Counted from the stretch's first letter, positions 47,113-59,109 are shown. The stretch is 64,000 nt of DNA from Microstegium vimineum (GCA_022036555.1 CM039137.1:27645862-27709861), one strand, 5' to 3'. Made by a program: numbers and translations. Notes: generated by a model from the letters alone, not told the origin.

Positions 47113-49351
47113 CTAGACTTTTCTGTAGACGTATCTGCTCGCAAAATGCAAGAACGCGGCCAGCCCCAAAGCAGCGAGCCCTGCCAGGAGCCAGTAGTAG
47201 TAGTCAAGGTGTGCTCGATTGAGGTTATCGGAGAACCAGCTCTCGGCGCCCCAGTTCCTGGTTGCCCAATCGATGACCGAAACAAGCACGCTGCTGACAT
47301 AGCTCCCGGCGCCCAAGGCGCTGAGGGACAGCGCGAGCCCGACGCTTCGCATCGCGTGGGGCACCTGGTCGTAGAAGAACTCCTCGAGCCCGATCCCAGC
47401 CAGCATGGTGGAGACGCCGACCATGACGTACTGGGGCACCACCCACCACAGGCTCATCGGCAGCGCCACGTCCGGCCGGTCCACCAGGCCGGCGTCCCTG
47501 GCCACGCGGAGCCACCGGCCCTCGACCACCGCCGCGACGACCATGGTGACGCCGGACATGGCGATGCCCGATGCCGGCGCCGATGCGCTGGAGCGTCGTG
47601 ACGCCCGCGTGGTGCCCCGTGAAGCGCCGCGCGAGCGGCACCAGCACGCGGTCGTAGACTGGGAGCATGGTGACGCTGAGGAAGACCTGGAGCGCCGCGG
47701 GCGGCACGACGGGGCCCGTGGAACCGCCGATGCGCCGGTCCAGCGTGCTGCCCTGCTTTGTGAACAGGGTGTACACTTAGACGGCCGCGAACACTAGGCT
47801 CGTCACCCATATCGGGAGCAGCTTAGCGACGAGCCCTGTACTTTCCTCCTCACGTTCTGGAGCTACTAGTAACCTTCACAAAGTCAAGAACGTGCGAAAT
47901 GGTGATGAGACGGACCTCTGTGTCACATTAATCAGTTGCAAGAGAACGTAAGCAAACGTTGATGCTCACCGTTCGGCGGTACTGTCGTCGGTGGCGTCTT
48001 TGCGACGGAGGACGCAGCTGGACGCCCAGTCCCACACGGTTTCAGTGAAGGATCTGCCGCTGATGGGTGTTTCGGCACGATAAGTTGGTGTGCCAAGCAA
48101 GAAGACGGCGAGATATAACACCATCGTGGCCCAGCACGCGGCGAACCCGATGGTCCAGCCGAGGTTGTCGTCGACGTAGGACAGGCCCGCGCTGGCGATG
48201 CCGTAGCCCCATGATATGGAGAAATGGTACCAGTTGAAGTAGGAGCTCCGGGACGCGGCGAGCGCGCTCGGGCCGTCGGCCGCGCTCGTCGTCGTCGTCG
48301 CAGCGAACTGGTCCGCGCCGAGCACCTCCGCGCATGGACGGTGGAAGCCCTGCGCCAGCGCTAGCAGGTAGAGTGCGATGTAGAACAAGGCGAGCCGGGC
48401 AGAAGAAGGGGAGCTCCCGGCATGAGGTTGCAGCGTGGATGAGACCGTCAGCATTCCCAAACTCTGTCGATCATCGTTGCAGTTTTGAGTTTGGTAACCA
48501 ATGTCTCAAGTCATGATGTAGGAGTACAAAAGTGCTGCATATCGACGGCTGGTTTAGGATTGTAACCGTGACATCTTCAGTAGGAGAGATTTCTGCGAAT
48601 GACATCTTCAGGAGGCATACTGTTTCATAGCTTGGCATCAAACGGGGTGTGGGATCTGTTTTGGCAGAGGACAATAAATGCGGATCGTATAGTACAGTTG
48701 GTTTCCTATAATAAGGTACGAAACAAATGGATGTTATTTAAGGCTAAGGGCCAAATCTAATCAATCTAAGGTAAGATCGATTGCTACTTAAGGGCGAAAG
48801 TTTAAGCAAGTCTTGTGGCTTGTGTTACCATCACTCCAAAATACAACAAATGGCGCGAACCAACTGCTATACTACACAGTATACAGTAAAAATCATCGTT
48901 TCTTTAGAAATAATATTGCAAGATTCCACAGTGCAAGTGGACCAGAAAGCAAATAAATCTAATGCGTTTCGATTTTTGGAAGACTGACCAGCAGATAGAG
49001 CACGCCGGCGGCTAGGACAGCTCTGTACCGTCCCAGCCGTGAGTCCGCGGCGAGCGCGCCGACAAGCGGCAGCACCTGCACCGTCCCGGCCCACGCATTC
49101 ACGCTGGCAGCGGCGGCCGCCGTGGACATGCCGAGCGGGCCGTTCAGGTACATGATCAGGTTGGCCTGCACGCCGTAGAATCCGATTCGCTCCAAGAACC
49201 CGACAGCTGCAAAGGTAATAACAGTAGCTTCTAAGTGAGGAGGTGGAGGAGGTTATACACCGGAGTCAAGGTCTTGAAGATTACCTAGGAGGAAGCGCGC
49301 TGCGCGCCAGCCGCCGCGGAGTTCAGCTGGTTGGGACTCGCCGGACTCCAT
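47113..49351 (-). pseudogene. NRT1/PTR family (NPF) transporter, copy E, inactivated
   Basis: Minus-strand exons are 49351-49285 (MESGESQPAELRGGWRAARF), 49206-48989, 48463-47970 and about 47873-47113. Exons 1-3 are open; exon 2 is 218 bp and reads AVGFLERIGFYGVQANLIMY, so the first Glu of ExxER is Gly as in copy D. Exon 3 has HRPCAEVLGADQF and FNWYHFSISWGYG. Exon 4 has TAA at 47777-47779 (FAAV then stop, where F has FSQVSTLFTKQ; a 3-bp loss could explain it) and an exact 7-bp tandem duplication CGATGCC at 47562-47575 that shifts the frame in QRIGAGI. The downstream part (MSGVTMVVAAVVEGRWLRVA to HLDYYYWLL) is otherwise well preserved, so decay looks recent. Confidence 0.85.
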
Positions 49352-50466
49352 GGCGCAACGCCGCGCCGGAGGGATCGGGAGCGCTGCCTCCGGCTGTCCT
49401 ATAAAATATAAAATGGATCTGGTGGCTCTTTTTGACCCTCGAAACATGAGTACATGGCCTGGTCACGTGCATAGGCGTGGGGAATAATCAATTGGTCTTT
49501 TTCAACTTTACTTGTTTATTGAAACAAATCCATGTGGGACACTGTAAAAATGCAACTTCCTCGTCGGCAAAAAAAAAGCTGATCTTCCATATCAATCATC
49601 ACTTCGATCTATTTCGACCTCTATAAGGCGTGTTTGTTTCAGCTTAAAATCGGAATCGAGATGAAAATAAGCGAGAATCCCACCCAAACACCCTTGATTA
49701 TTTTAGATTGTGTAATAATCAGGGAGATGAAAATAATCTCAAATGAATTAGAGCTTGCGTTTTGCGGACCGCGAGGAACCGACCGCGTTTCCCACACCGC
49801 GACTCATTTTCCACCGCCTGCCCCTCGCTCACCCGTCCGCCCCTCGCTCGCTCGCCCGCCCGTGCTCCGGCTCCCGTTCCCCTCCTCTCTCGACTCGCCC
49901 GCTAGGGTTTGAGCCGCCGCCGCCCAGTTCGAGCCGCCCTTCCACGCGCCGCCCTTCCCCTCCGCTTACGCCGCCCTTCGCCTCCGCTTGCGCCGCCCCT
50001 TCGGTGGGTGGAGCCGTCGCCCTTTCCTCTACCCGACAGTGGAGGCCAGCTCCTCGCCCGTCCTTTCCTCCACTCCCGCTCCCTGCTCTCGCCCGTCCTT
50101 TCCTCCACTCCCGCTCCCTGCTCCGACGACGGTAGATCCCGGCTCCCCACCCTTTCCTCTGCTCCGTGTTGCGACGGTGGAGGCCGACTCCGCACCTTTT
50201 CTCTGCTCCGAGTGAAGGTACTGGTTCCCTTTGTTGAGGTATTTTTTTCATATCCATGAATTGCTTTGATTCATACCCGATCTATGGTTTGCTTTGATTT
50301 GTATTGCAAAAGAACAGATTATCATAGTACATTATCATAAGACATGTTATCATGGCTAGGGATATATCTGTGAAAATGTTGAATGATTTTTGTTTTAGAA
50401 ATTGGAGATGCATTAGTTTGATAATGCTTGTGTTTTATATTTTTATTAGTCTGTGGAGATTTAAAA

Positions 50467-51235
50467 TGGAGAAATCAGCAAAAGTTCAGGCAAAATGGGA
50501 TGTTTTTGCTGCTAAGGCTTTCAATGACATTTGTGTGGAAGAAGTTCTTGCCCACAATAGGCCTGGACATTGTTTGAATAATTTGAGCTATGCAAATCTT
50601 GTTCGAAAGTTCTTCGAACATACCAAGAGGTCTTATAATGATGGACAAATGAAGAATAGATAGGATACAATGAAGAAGAAATATAACCAATGGAAAACTT
50701 TGAACATGAGAGCTACTGGATTAGGGAGGAATCCTAACAATGGTTGTATTGTGGCATCTGATGAATGGTGGGCGGAGCAAAATGAGGTGAGCATATAATT
50801 CATAAGTATTTTTTCCTCATATGTAAGTTGTAATGTTTTTTCTAAAAATGGCTAATTATTTTTTTCATTTATTTTCAGTCTATGCCCGGGTGTATAACAT
50901 TTAGAGATAACCCACTTGAGCAAGAAGACCAACAACGGATAATGTTTGATGCAATTAGTGTTACTAATGAGACTTTATATGTTCCTACTGGTGGTAGTGA
51001 TGCTCTCCAAACAGGTCAAAGTGAGAATGATGCTCATGTAATAAGTGAGGATGGTAGTACACCAAAGGTCACACCTACTTCAGACAAACGGGTTCCAAAA
51101 AGATCCGCCCCAATTTCACCTCCGGAAAAGAAGAAGAAGAGTTATAGAGATCAATGCATGAAACGTTTAGTAGATGCATATGAGAAGAAGACACAAAGTA
51201 GTAAACAGTCAGCCACTTCCCAAATTATGGCTTAA
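50467..51235 (+). pseudogene. Harbinger ORF1, Myb/SANT-like DNA-binding protein
   Basis: MEKSAKVQAKWDVFAAKAFN begins at 50467 and continues NNLSYANLVRKFFEHTKRSY; after TAG at 50662 (where W is expected in R-W-D-T-M) the frame goes on KKKYNQWKTLNMRATGLGRN and DEWWAEQNE. A GT-AG intron (about 50787-50879) joins to SMPGCITFRDNPLEQ and a Lys-rich tail KRSAPISPPEKKKKSY. This fits the plant Myb/SANT-like domain (PF12776) of Harbinger ORF1 proteins, which help the transposase bind its ends. Confidence 0.7.
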
Positions 51236-51249
51236 AAGATAGTAGAGGA

Positions 51250-52229
51250 ATGTGTACGAAGGAAACTTTAGCAATGTTTGTGTGGGCATGCGGTGCACCT
51301 CAATTATTTAGGCAAGTGAAGAACAAGTTCACCCACTCATTAGAAACTATTAGCAGGAAATTTGCAGAGGTACTGGAGTGTGTCATGCAGTTGGCTTTTA
51401 CATTATGAGGCCTACAGATTCACATTTTGGTTCTATTCATCCTAAGCTACAAGAAGCTAGGTTTTGGCCTCATTTCAAAGATTGCATTGGTGCAATCGAT
51501 GGCACACATATACCGGTAGTTGTTCCATTGCATGAGCAACCTAAATACATTGGTCGACATGGTTATGCTTCGCAAAATGTAATGGCGGTCTGTGACTTTG
51601 ATATGCGATTCATATTTGTTGTCACTGGTTGGCCCGGATCTGTGCATGACAGTCGTGTCTTATTGGATACTCTAGTCACATACAAGCAATAGTTTCCACA
51701 CCCTCCAGAAGGTATGCATCTTTTGGACTAAAAACATTTTTTTTGCATTTCACAAGGATATCATGTGTTAGATAACCTACAATTACAAAATGTAGGGAAA
51801 TATTATCTCGTCGATTCAGGATATCCTAATAAAAAAGGGTATCTTGCACCATACAAGGGACAAAGGTACCATGTTTCTGAATGGCAACACGGTTGTACTC
51901 CAGTGGGATTGAAGGAGGTGTTCAATAATGCGCATTCAAGTTTGAGAAATGTGATTGAGAGGTCATTTGGAGTCCTAAAAATGAAGTGGCGCATTCTCTT
52001 GAAGATGCCCAAATATTCAGTGAACAAGCAATCAAAAATCATTGTTGGTTGTATGGCCCTTCACAATTTCATTAGAGACAATTCCATAAACGACACTCAC
52101 TTTCAATCAAGTATCCAAGAAGAAGATACAAATGGACCCGAATCCAGCTCGGGTGAAGGAAGTGCTTCTGGAGATGACATGGATATGAGTGCCTTGCGTG
52201 ATACTATAGCCGCATCTATGATTAGTTGA
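51250..52229 (+). pseudogene. Harbinger transposase (HARBI1-type DDE nuclease), frameshifted
   Basis: MCTKETLAMFVWACGAPQLF at 51250 is followed, after a frame change near 51400, by FKDCIGAIDGTHIPV (first catalytic Asp) and TGWPGSVHDSRVLL (second Asp). A TAG ends that frame at 51690-51692. A probable intron or break (about 51693-51760) leads to LVDSGYPNKKGYLAPYKG, NVIERSFGVLKMKW (catalytic acidic region) and CMALHNFIRDN, ending at 52229. All catalytic blocks of the family are visible but not in one frame. Confidence 0.8.
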
Positions 52230-53651
52230 TTAGTTGTTATATTGATCTCAATTTATTCGGACCTTTGTTAAATTTATGTTACGTACACATTAGTTATTGT
52301 CATCGACTAATTATTATGAAAACACAAAAAACAGTACCGTAAATGTTTTCATCTTGTATTCAGTGAAAAATTAAGGTGTCATCCACCTCAAGGGCATACA
52401 AGTCATTTTGCACTCAGGACAGACAATCTAAGGCAATAATCAGGATTGCCAAACACCCTCGATTGTTTAGACAACAGATTCTTTTCATCACAGCTTATCA
52501 GAAAATCCTGATCAGATTAAAATCGATTCTCACATAAGCGTTCCCAAACAGGGCTATAGTCTACTGACGTCAAAACGGCAGCTAACAGAACTTTAAAATG
52601 TCCATTTTGCCCCCTCATCATCTTCTTCTACCTTTGGCCTGTCACTTGGCCGTTTTTTAGCTGATAAGTTGATGCTGTTTTTTTTTCTATTGTTTTACTG
52701 TGAGACAAAAATACTGTTTCGGTGGCTAATAAGCCAAGCGAACAAGGCTACCTCATGGCCATGGAAGCTATAGAGGAACTGCATAGTTCCTTGCGCACGG
52801 AAGGGAATGGAAACTATATTAATATCACTTAAGAAAATGAACAAAAAGAGCGTAAAAACAAACAATTTTGATTACTGGTAGATACTAAATTTATCCAGAA
52901 ATTTCTTATAATTATGCCTCATAAGATTCTAGCTCATGTCACGTTAATACGCGCAAGGCAAACCGCTAGATAGAAACGCGGTCATTGCCACTAAAACGCC
53001 ACTTGTCGCAACTTTTTCGTCGCTACCGTTGCCGATGCCGCGCCTAGGGCATCTCTCCTTCCTATCTGGTGTGTCTGCCGAAGATAAGAAGAGGAGGGGA
53101 CCCATCTTGTTCCCACAATTTCATATCTTGTTGCTTAGGGTTTAATCCAAATAAATCTTTTGGCGCAATTAGATGATTTTTTGTTAGGATCATGTTTTTT
53201 TTATGACTTCGGTGATTGCCACGATGAGATCCCCGTTGTATATGTCGATTTCATCGGCAGATGACCAATTTGTGGTTTTTATCCGCAAGAGGAGGGGTGC
53301 TTTTGGGTGCTCCCAACGTGGACAATTACTCCGGATCATCGATCTAATCGTCAATGGCCACAAAGAGAAATTTGAAGGTGATGAACCTGCATATATTTTA
53401 TGTTGTACCCAACGATACAACTGTCAATATTCTTTCGTCCACTCAGATGCAATTTGAGCCGGTTCTGAAGCATTGGATTTTGCTGCATGTTTAATATTTT
53501 GAAGTTTGTCGTTGGATTCAACATATGGACAACACTTTTGGCTGCAGCGATCAAGAAAAGCCATTAGGGAAGAAGATGATGGAAGAATGTGGATCGAATA
53601 TTATGTATTTTTTTATTCTAATTTTGGGAACTACCATGCCGAGTTTTAATA

Positions 53652-53850
53652 TACTTCCTCTATCTCTAAATAAATGTCATCATCGTTGGTATATGTGGCA
53701 CAAGTTACTTGATTTATAAAAATATATACACAACATTTATATCTCTAAATAAATTTTAAAAAAATTGATTCAAAGATCTTTCCAATGATACTAATTATGT
53801 ACTATAAATATTAATATTTTTAATATATATTTAGTTAAACACTTTTCCTA
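53652..53850. mobile_element. Stowaway-like MITE, right end lost
   Basis: Starts TACTTCCTCTATCTCTAAAT and shares AATGATACTAATTATGTACT and ATAAATATTAATATTTTTA with the copies at 8446 and 62374. Confidence 0.5.
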
Positions 53851-54317
53851 TATTTCAGGTGCCTGAAATTTAAGTTGATTTCAGGCATCACTAATAAACC
53901 ACCAACTAGTATAAGTTACTTGTTAATTTTGTATTTTGTTATTTGTCTTTGTGTATAACATATTAAATTTTTGTCCTTGTCCTCCTATAGAAATAATTGT
54001 AATTGTTGGATTGTCTTTGTGCCAACATTTATAAGATTTTGTCGGTTTGTAGTTTTGTTTAACAGGTTTTTTATTTATGAAATCAAAAATTGTAGACTGT
54101 ATCTACATAAATTGTAACTAACTAAAACTGCAATTTTAGTATTGTTTGATGAATATTTTTTGTTAATTGTCATCATAATCAAATAGTTTATTTTTTGTAT
54201 TACAAGAAATGTGGCAGAGTCTATGACCTATGGGCCCCACGTCTTCAACGATTTTTTGGTATATAATAATATATATATTTGACGTGAAACATATATGGAA
54301 GAGTAATAAATAATATT

Positions 54318-54580
54318 TTTTTTGAGAGTACACAGTACAACGCAGACACTCACACTCAACACGCACGCACACCCTACTCCTATGAGGACCTTCCGGCAAA
54401 TCTTGAAGTTCACGAAGTTACCAAAGGCGCAGAAAAATAAACGCAGACACACTCACACTCAACACGCATGCACACCCTACCCCTATGAGCACCCAGAATA
54501 AAGTGTCGCACCCAGGATTTGAACTCTAGGTGGGAGCCCCCAACCAATGGTCTTTACCATTGCGATGTGAATCCCTTGAC
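54318..54580 (-). mobile_element. tRNA-derived SINE with target duplication
   Basis: On the minus strand it begins GGGATTCACATCGCAATGG and has a B-box-like AGTTCAAATCC and an A-box-like TGGTAAAGACCATTGG, then a TG-rich body with an internal duplication (54338-54390 and 54441-54495) and an A-rich tail (T-run at 54318-54324 on the plus strand). GAGTAATAAA(T/C)AATATT flanks it at 54301-54317 and 54581-54597, 17 bp with one mismatch. Together these mark a pol III SINE insertion. Confidence 0.7.
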
Positions 54581-55139
54581 GAGTAATAAACAATATTAAA
54601 TAAAGAAATTTACTCGGGCGTGATATACTTCAACGTCACGTGATTTCTATAAGTGAAAAAAGGGAAGATTAGATATGAACTCTCACGTATATAGTATGTT
54701 GGGCTGAAGATGGAATTTTAGCCAGACTTTATTTGGAAATATATTTACGTACGAGAGTTTGATGGGAGAAAGAACATTACTTGCTGTTTGCTTCGTTGCT
54801 TGGCCGAGGGACAAATACCAACTCTCCCCCATATATATAAATCAGCACCCTGTGGCCAACAGAGGGAGGAAAAAACACACGCACACCGCCAGACCAGGCC
54901 AACAGACGAAGTTCAGGCGACACGCAAGCACGCTCACGCATCCAGACCGAGATTTGCTTGTTCCACGCCGCCCGGCCCTCTTCCTGCTGCTGCTTCACGT
55001 ATCGACTCCGGAGTTCAACCGTGATCATGTCATCTGCGCCGCTAGTCATGTTTCCCGGTGAGCAAATACAATAGCAAAATTTATGTGAATATTGCAATAC
55101 TCGAGATCTTGTTGTACTATTGTGAGAAGACCAGCAACT

Positions 55140-55820
55140 TGACGACATCGGAACCCTCGCCGCGCGAGGTCGTTGTCAAGTTACTGATGATGAAAATAAA
55201 GATGCATTGAATGTGCCAAGCTATTTTGATTTACCGCGCCATGAGAAGCAACAACAATGTCACCCTTGCCATTCAAGGCCGTTGTCGAGCAAATGTCGAG
55301 CGTCACCCTTGCATGCAAGGCCGTATTCGAACAATTGGCTCTTTTGATCTATTATCATGCTGAAATTGACACCTTGATAACGTTAGAACCCTCGCCGCGT
55401 AAAGGTCGCTGTCAAGTTACTAATGCGGATAATCGAGCAATTGACGCAGCGTCACCCTTGCCGCGCAAGGCCGTTGGCGAGCAATTGGCTCCTTCGATCT
55501 ACAAATGTGCCGAGTTTGACAGCTTGACGACATCAGAACCCTCGCCGCGCGAGGTCATCGTCAAGTTACTAATGTTGATAATCGAGCAATTGGTGCAACG
55601 TTGCCGCGCAAGGCCGTTGGTGAGCAATTGGCTTCTTCGATCGTGATGCTCAAAGCGAGACACGCGAGACGGGAAACCCCCGCTCGTCGTCGTCGTTGTG
55701 GTGCTGAGAACGAGACACGTGAGACGGGAAACCCCCGCTCGTCGTCGTCATTGTCGTTGTGATTATCGTAATTCCCAAAACGAGACAAGCGAGAACGAAA
55801 ACCCCCGCTCGTCGTCGTGA
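55140..55820. repeat. short tandem and dispersed repeats
   Basis: The phrase CCTCGCCGCGCGAGGTCGTT / GTCAAGTTACTAATG recurs about four times (55150, 55390, 55460, 55540), then GAGACGGGAAACCCCCGCTC followed by GTCGTCGTC recurs three times (55657, 55703, 55785). No element ends were found. Confidence 0.6.
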
Positions 55821-56802
55821 CGAGAACCTCTCATCCTATTATTAAAAACATATACGAGAGGCTATCCGTTTGATCTCATGAGCAAACATCGTTCAAGTAT
55901 TGTTGTGGGTTCCCTATGGCGGATAACTTATTTACTACGCGTCTAGTGCCGACGAGGCTAGACAAAACTTTGGCCATGTGCCAACGAGGCGAGGTTACTA
56001 TTTCATTGACATGTCATCATTAATGTAATCAGACACATCGTTGCTGGTCACCGACGAGGCAAAAGCAACTCTCACATGTCTATGTTAATGAAAGCTGGCG
56101 TATATGACTGGGTACCAACGGGGCAAAATTCATCCCCTTCACTGTCATCTTACTTTGACATAAAAATGGCAATGTGTGACCGAGCTTCGGTGACATAAAG
56201 CCATCATATTTTTACTATGCCATATATCGCATATGGCTAACGACGATCAATCAAATATTTGACGACCATTGAAGCACAGCTTAATCAGAGGTTTTCCGCA
56301 AGCTCGTCTTGCCTTGCGGATGTAATTAACCGGACACGCCCAATAGACCCCGGGAATCGGCGAACTACATAATTGCCTACAAGTCAGACCTCTGCTTAAG
56401 CATGACATTGAAGACGGAAGAAGATATTTTTTCGTTGATCATATATTTTGTATATTCAAGAAAAAATTAATAAAATATATGGTTCTCGAATGTGTGGATG
56501 TGTCTCTTTGCACCTATATATTTTATTTACATGTCTTCCTTTTGTTTTCACCTAAACAAGTATAAAATATATGTAATAATTGTCGCTCGAAAGGAAACTA
56601 AATTTCAGACAGTAAATTGTTTCTTGAAAAACGCAAACAACAAATATGAGAGACGGAGGGATTAATACCCTCCCCTTGGAAAAAATAAAACAATAGCGAA
56701 AGGACGGTTCTATGGATCAGGGAGCTTAGTTCTGTCTGTGGGAAAAAAACATGTGACGGATAGCATCCGCAAAGTATTTCTATACTTACAAAGTTTCAAG
56801 GA

Positions 56803-58143
56803 TCACAGGTCGGCTTTGTTTGTGTAGACGTATCGATTAGCAAAATACAAGAACGCGGCTACCTCCAAAGCCGCGAGCCCTGCTAGGAGCCCGTAGAAGT
56901 AGTCAAGGTGCGCTCGGTTGAGATTGTCGGAGAACCAGCTCTCGCCCTTGCTTCTCGTCGCCCAGTCGATCACGGACACAAGCAAGCTGCTGGCGTAGCT
57001 TCCCACGCCAAAGATGCTCAGGCACAGCGCGAGCCCGACGCTGCGGAGAGTGTCGGGCACCTGGTCGTAGAAGAACTCCTCGAGACCAACCTGACCCAGC
57101 ACTCCGGCGAGGCCGATGAGAACGTACTGCGGAATCATCCACCACAGGCTCATCGGCAGAGCCACATCCGGCAGGTCGACCAGGCCCGCGTCTCTGGCCA
57201 CGCGGAGCCGCCTGACTTCCACGAGCGCCGCGACGGCCATGGCGGCGCAGGACGCGGCCATGCTGGCGCCGATGCGCTGGAGCATCGTGATGCCCGAGGC
57301 GTGCCCGGTCAGGCGCCTCGCGAGGGGCACGATGACGCGGTCGTATAAGGGGAGCATGACGATGAAGGTGACGTTGCTCAAGCACTGGAGCGCAGCGGGC
57401 GGGACGACGAGGCCCGTCGTCGCCGTGCCAAGGTGCCTGTCCAATGTGCTGGCCTGTTTGGTGAACAGAGTGGATACTTGCGAGAAGATGGCCGCGAAGA
57501 CCAAGCTCGTCAGCCATATCGGTAGCAGCTTAGCTACGAGTCCACGTCCGCTCTCACTCTCAGGTTGTGAAGCTAGAAGCCTGCAGAAGTCAAGAAGCTC
57601 CATCAGCTGGAGTACGTGTTTGCAATACAACGCAAAAGTGTCTGCTGCTGCTCGTGTTCACCTTTCAGCTGGAGTGCTGTCCTTGCGACGGAACACCCTG
57701 GCGGCCCACGCGCGCACGGTGTCAGCGAACGTGCCGCCGTCCGCGGGTTGCTTGCCACGGTACGTCCGCGTACCAAGTAAGAAGACGGCAAGGCATAGCG
57801 CCAACGCGGTCCAGCACGCGCCGAAACCGATGGTCCAACCGGCGTTGTCCTGGACGTAGCTCATCCCGGCCGACGCGAAGGCGTAGCCCCAGGATATAGA
57901 GAAGTGGTACCAGTTGAAGTAGGAGCTCCGGAACGCGTGCGCGCTGTCGCTGTCGCTGTCGCTGTCGCCGTCGCTGGGCGTGAACTGGTCCGCGCCAAAG
58001 GCTTCCCCGCATGGCCCGTAGAAGCCTTGCGCCAGAGCCAGCAGGTAGAGCGCAACGTAGAAGAGGATGAGCCGAGCAGGAGAAGTCGACGGCGGCGAGC
58101 TCGCGGTTGGCATCATGGATGTGGCCGTCAGCATTCCCAAGCT
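56803..58143 (-). pseudogene. NRT1/PTR family (NPF) transporter, copy F, exons 3 and 4 only
   Basis: Minus-strand exon 3 is 58143-57662 (LGMLTATSMM, YGPCGEAFGADQFTPSD, YFNWYHFSISWGYA) and exon 4 is 57580-56803 (LFTKQASTLDRHLG, MLQRIGASMAA, EEFFYDQVPDTLRSVGL, NLNRAHLDYFYGLL, stop after TNKADL). Both are open and have normal splice sites and phases. Exon 1 and the 218-bp exon 2 are not found in the next 5.8 kb to the window end. A Pack-MULE begins 137 bp upstream of exon 3, inside what should be intron 2. Either the 5' half was lost or it lies beyond 64000; with introns of 100-900 bp in the sister copies, loss is more likely. An acidic (DS)n stretch in exon 3 (57932-57965) is unique to this copy. 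Confidence 0.75.
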
Positions 58144-58504
58144 CTGTAATCATTGAAGTATGGTACAAATATCATTGAAGTATGGGACAAGAGTGTCAAT
58201 TGTCAAACATGGTTGCAGTTGTTGCCTATATATGAATGCCCGATTCAGGATTACCATTGTGTGATACCGAAGTAGGAATTAGAAAAAGTCTACTTACCCC
58301 ATCTAACTATTGGGATATGTCTAACTTAGGCCTCCAACTATAAAACCGGGTAATAAACACTCTAAAGTTTGCCAAACCAGTCAACTAACCCTTGAGGCAG
58401 TTTGGGAGAGCGGTTTTGCTGACGTGACGTCCAGCGTGTCAGCGGTTTCACACGGTGGCGAAGGGCTGTCTCCGTCCGGGTCACTGACCAGTGGGCCCCA
58501 AGCC

Positions 58505-58720
58505 AGGTGAGGTGGGATGGGGATGGGTAGGCAGGAGGAGCAGACCAGAGCACACCCGGGACGCGGCGGCGACCGCGCGGAGGAAGTCCGCAGAGAGCCC
58601 CGGGTCGGCGGGGCGGTGGAGGCTGAGGAGCACCGCGCGCAGGGGCTCAAACTGCGCGAGGAATAGGTGGTTCGCTGCCACGCGCGTGAGGAGCGCGACC
58701 TCCCGCTCCGACGCCGCCAT
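58505..58720 (-). pseudogene. captured gene fragment, unidentified
   Basis: From 58720 downward: MAASEREVALLTRVAANHLF, LAQFEPLRAVLLSLHR, DPGLSADFLRAVAAA. It looks like the N-terminus of a genuine helical plant protein, but I cannot name the family. The frame runs into the terminal repeat. Confidence 0.45.
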
Positions 58721-58884
58721 GGCGAGGAACGTCGGTGAGAGGGTCTCCCCTGTTCCTCCTGTCCCTCCCCTGTTCCTTGACCTCTCGTCCCTCCCATATG
58801 GTGGCGTTGGTAGCGTTGCGCGGCGGGGGCAAGCTCATGCGGCGGCGGAGGCGTTGGGTTGGGGCGCATCCGCACATGGAGATG

Positions 58885-59105
58885 GGCGGCTCGGCGCCGA
58901 GGTGCTGACATGCCTCGCCATGGACGCGGACGCGGACGCGCGCGAGCGGATCCGCAGCACGGGCGGACTGGTCACGCTCCTGCTCGACATGTTCCTCCGC
59001 CCCGGAGGCGGCTCCTCCGATGAGTCCACCGCCGCCGACGAGGCCGCGCGCGTCGATCCGGCGAGGCGCTCTCCATGCTGGCTCTCGAGAGCCCGCGCAA
59101 CTGCG
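58885..59105 (+). pseudogene. captured armadillo-repeat protein fragment (plus strand)
   Basis: AEVLTCLAMDADADARERIR, STGGLVTLLLDMFLRPGG and, after a frame change near 59055, GEALSMLALESPRNCELVV. The repeated helix pattern ('CLAMD..AR.RI...GGL..LL.' and 'EAL..LALES..NC') is that of plant ARM-repeat proteins. Confidence 0.55.
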
Positions 59106-59109
59106 AGCT

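Larger units (their letters stand above)
49626..52554 (+). mobile_element. decayed PIF/Harbinger-type DNA transposon
   Basis: Two ORF remnants on the plus strand, a Myb/SANT-like DNA-binding protein and a HARBI1-type nuclease, are enclosed by degenerate inverted ends: GGCGTGTTTGTTTC at the left and TTCCCAAACAGGGC at the right, with inner words GATTATTTTAGATTGTGT and its relative ACAATCTAAGGCAATAATC. CTATA is found at both edges, but it is not the usual 3-bp TTA/TAA duplication, so exact ends are uncertain. 49750-50220 is a GC-rich 5' leader with overlapping open frames not taken as genes. Confidence 0.75.
52555..56802. other. long spacer between NPF copies E and F
   Basis: Contains a small hAT/Tourist-like remnant (about 52660-52745, AGCTGATAAGTTGATGCTG ... 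CTAATAAGCCAAGCGAACAA), a Stowaway-like remnant (53652-53850), a SINE (54318-54580) and a zone of short tandem repeats (55140-55820). 52900-53650 and 55830-56800 show no recognised gene. Confidence 0.5.

Noticed and set aside
49755..50259. Overlapping Pro/Arg/Ser-rich ORFs at the left of the Harbinger element
   Set aside because: CT-rich leader-like sequence that is open by composition; not part of the SANT or nuclease frames.
53203..53457. Plus-strand 84-aa ORF
   Set aside because: No homology recognised and no supporting context; kept as unassigned spacer.
54520..54580. tRNA gene on the minus strand
   Set aside because: Only A- and B-box-like words are present, without cloverleaf pairing; the TG-rich body, A-rich tail and flanking repeat show a SINE.
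55655..55815. CRISPR-like repeat spacing
   Set aside because: Three diverged repeats in a plant genome with unequal spacers; ordinary tandem repetition.
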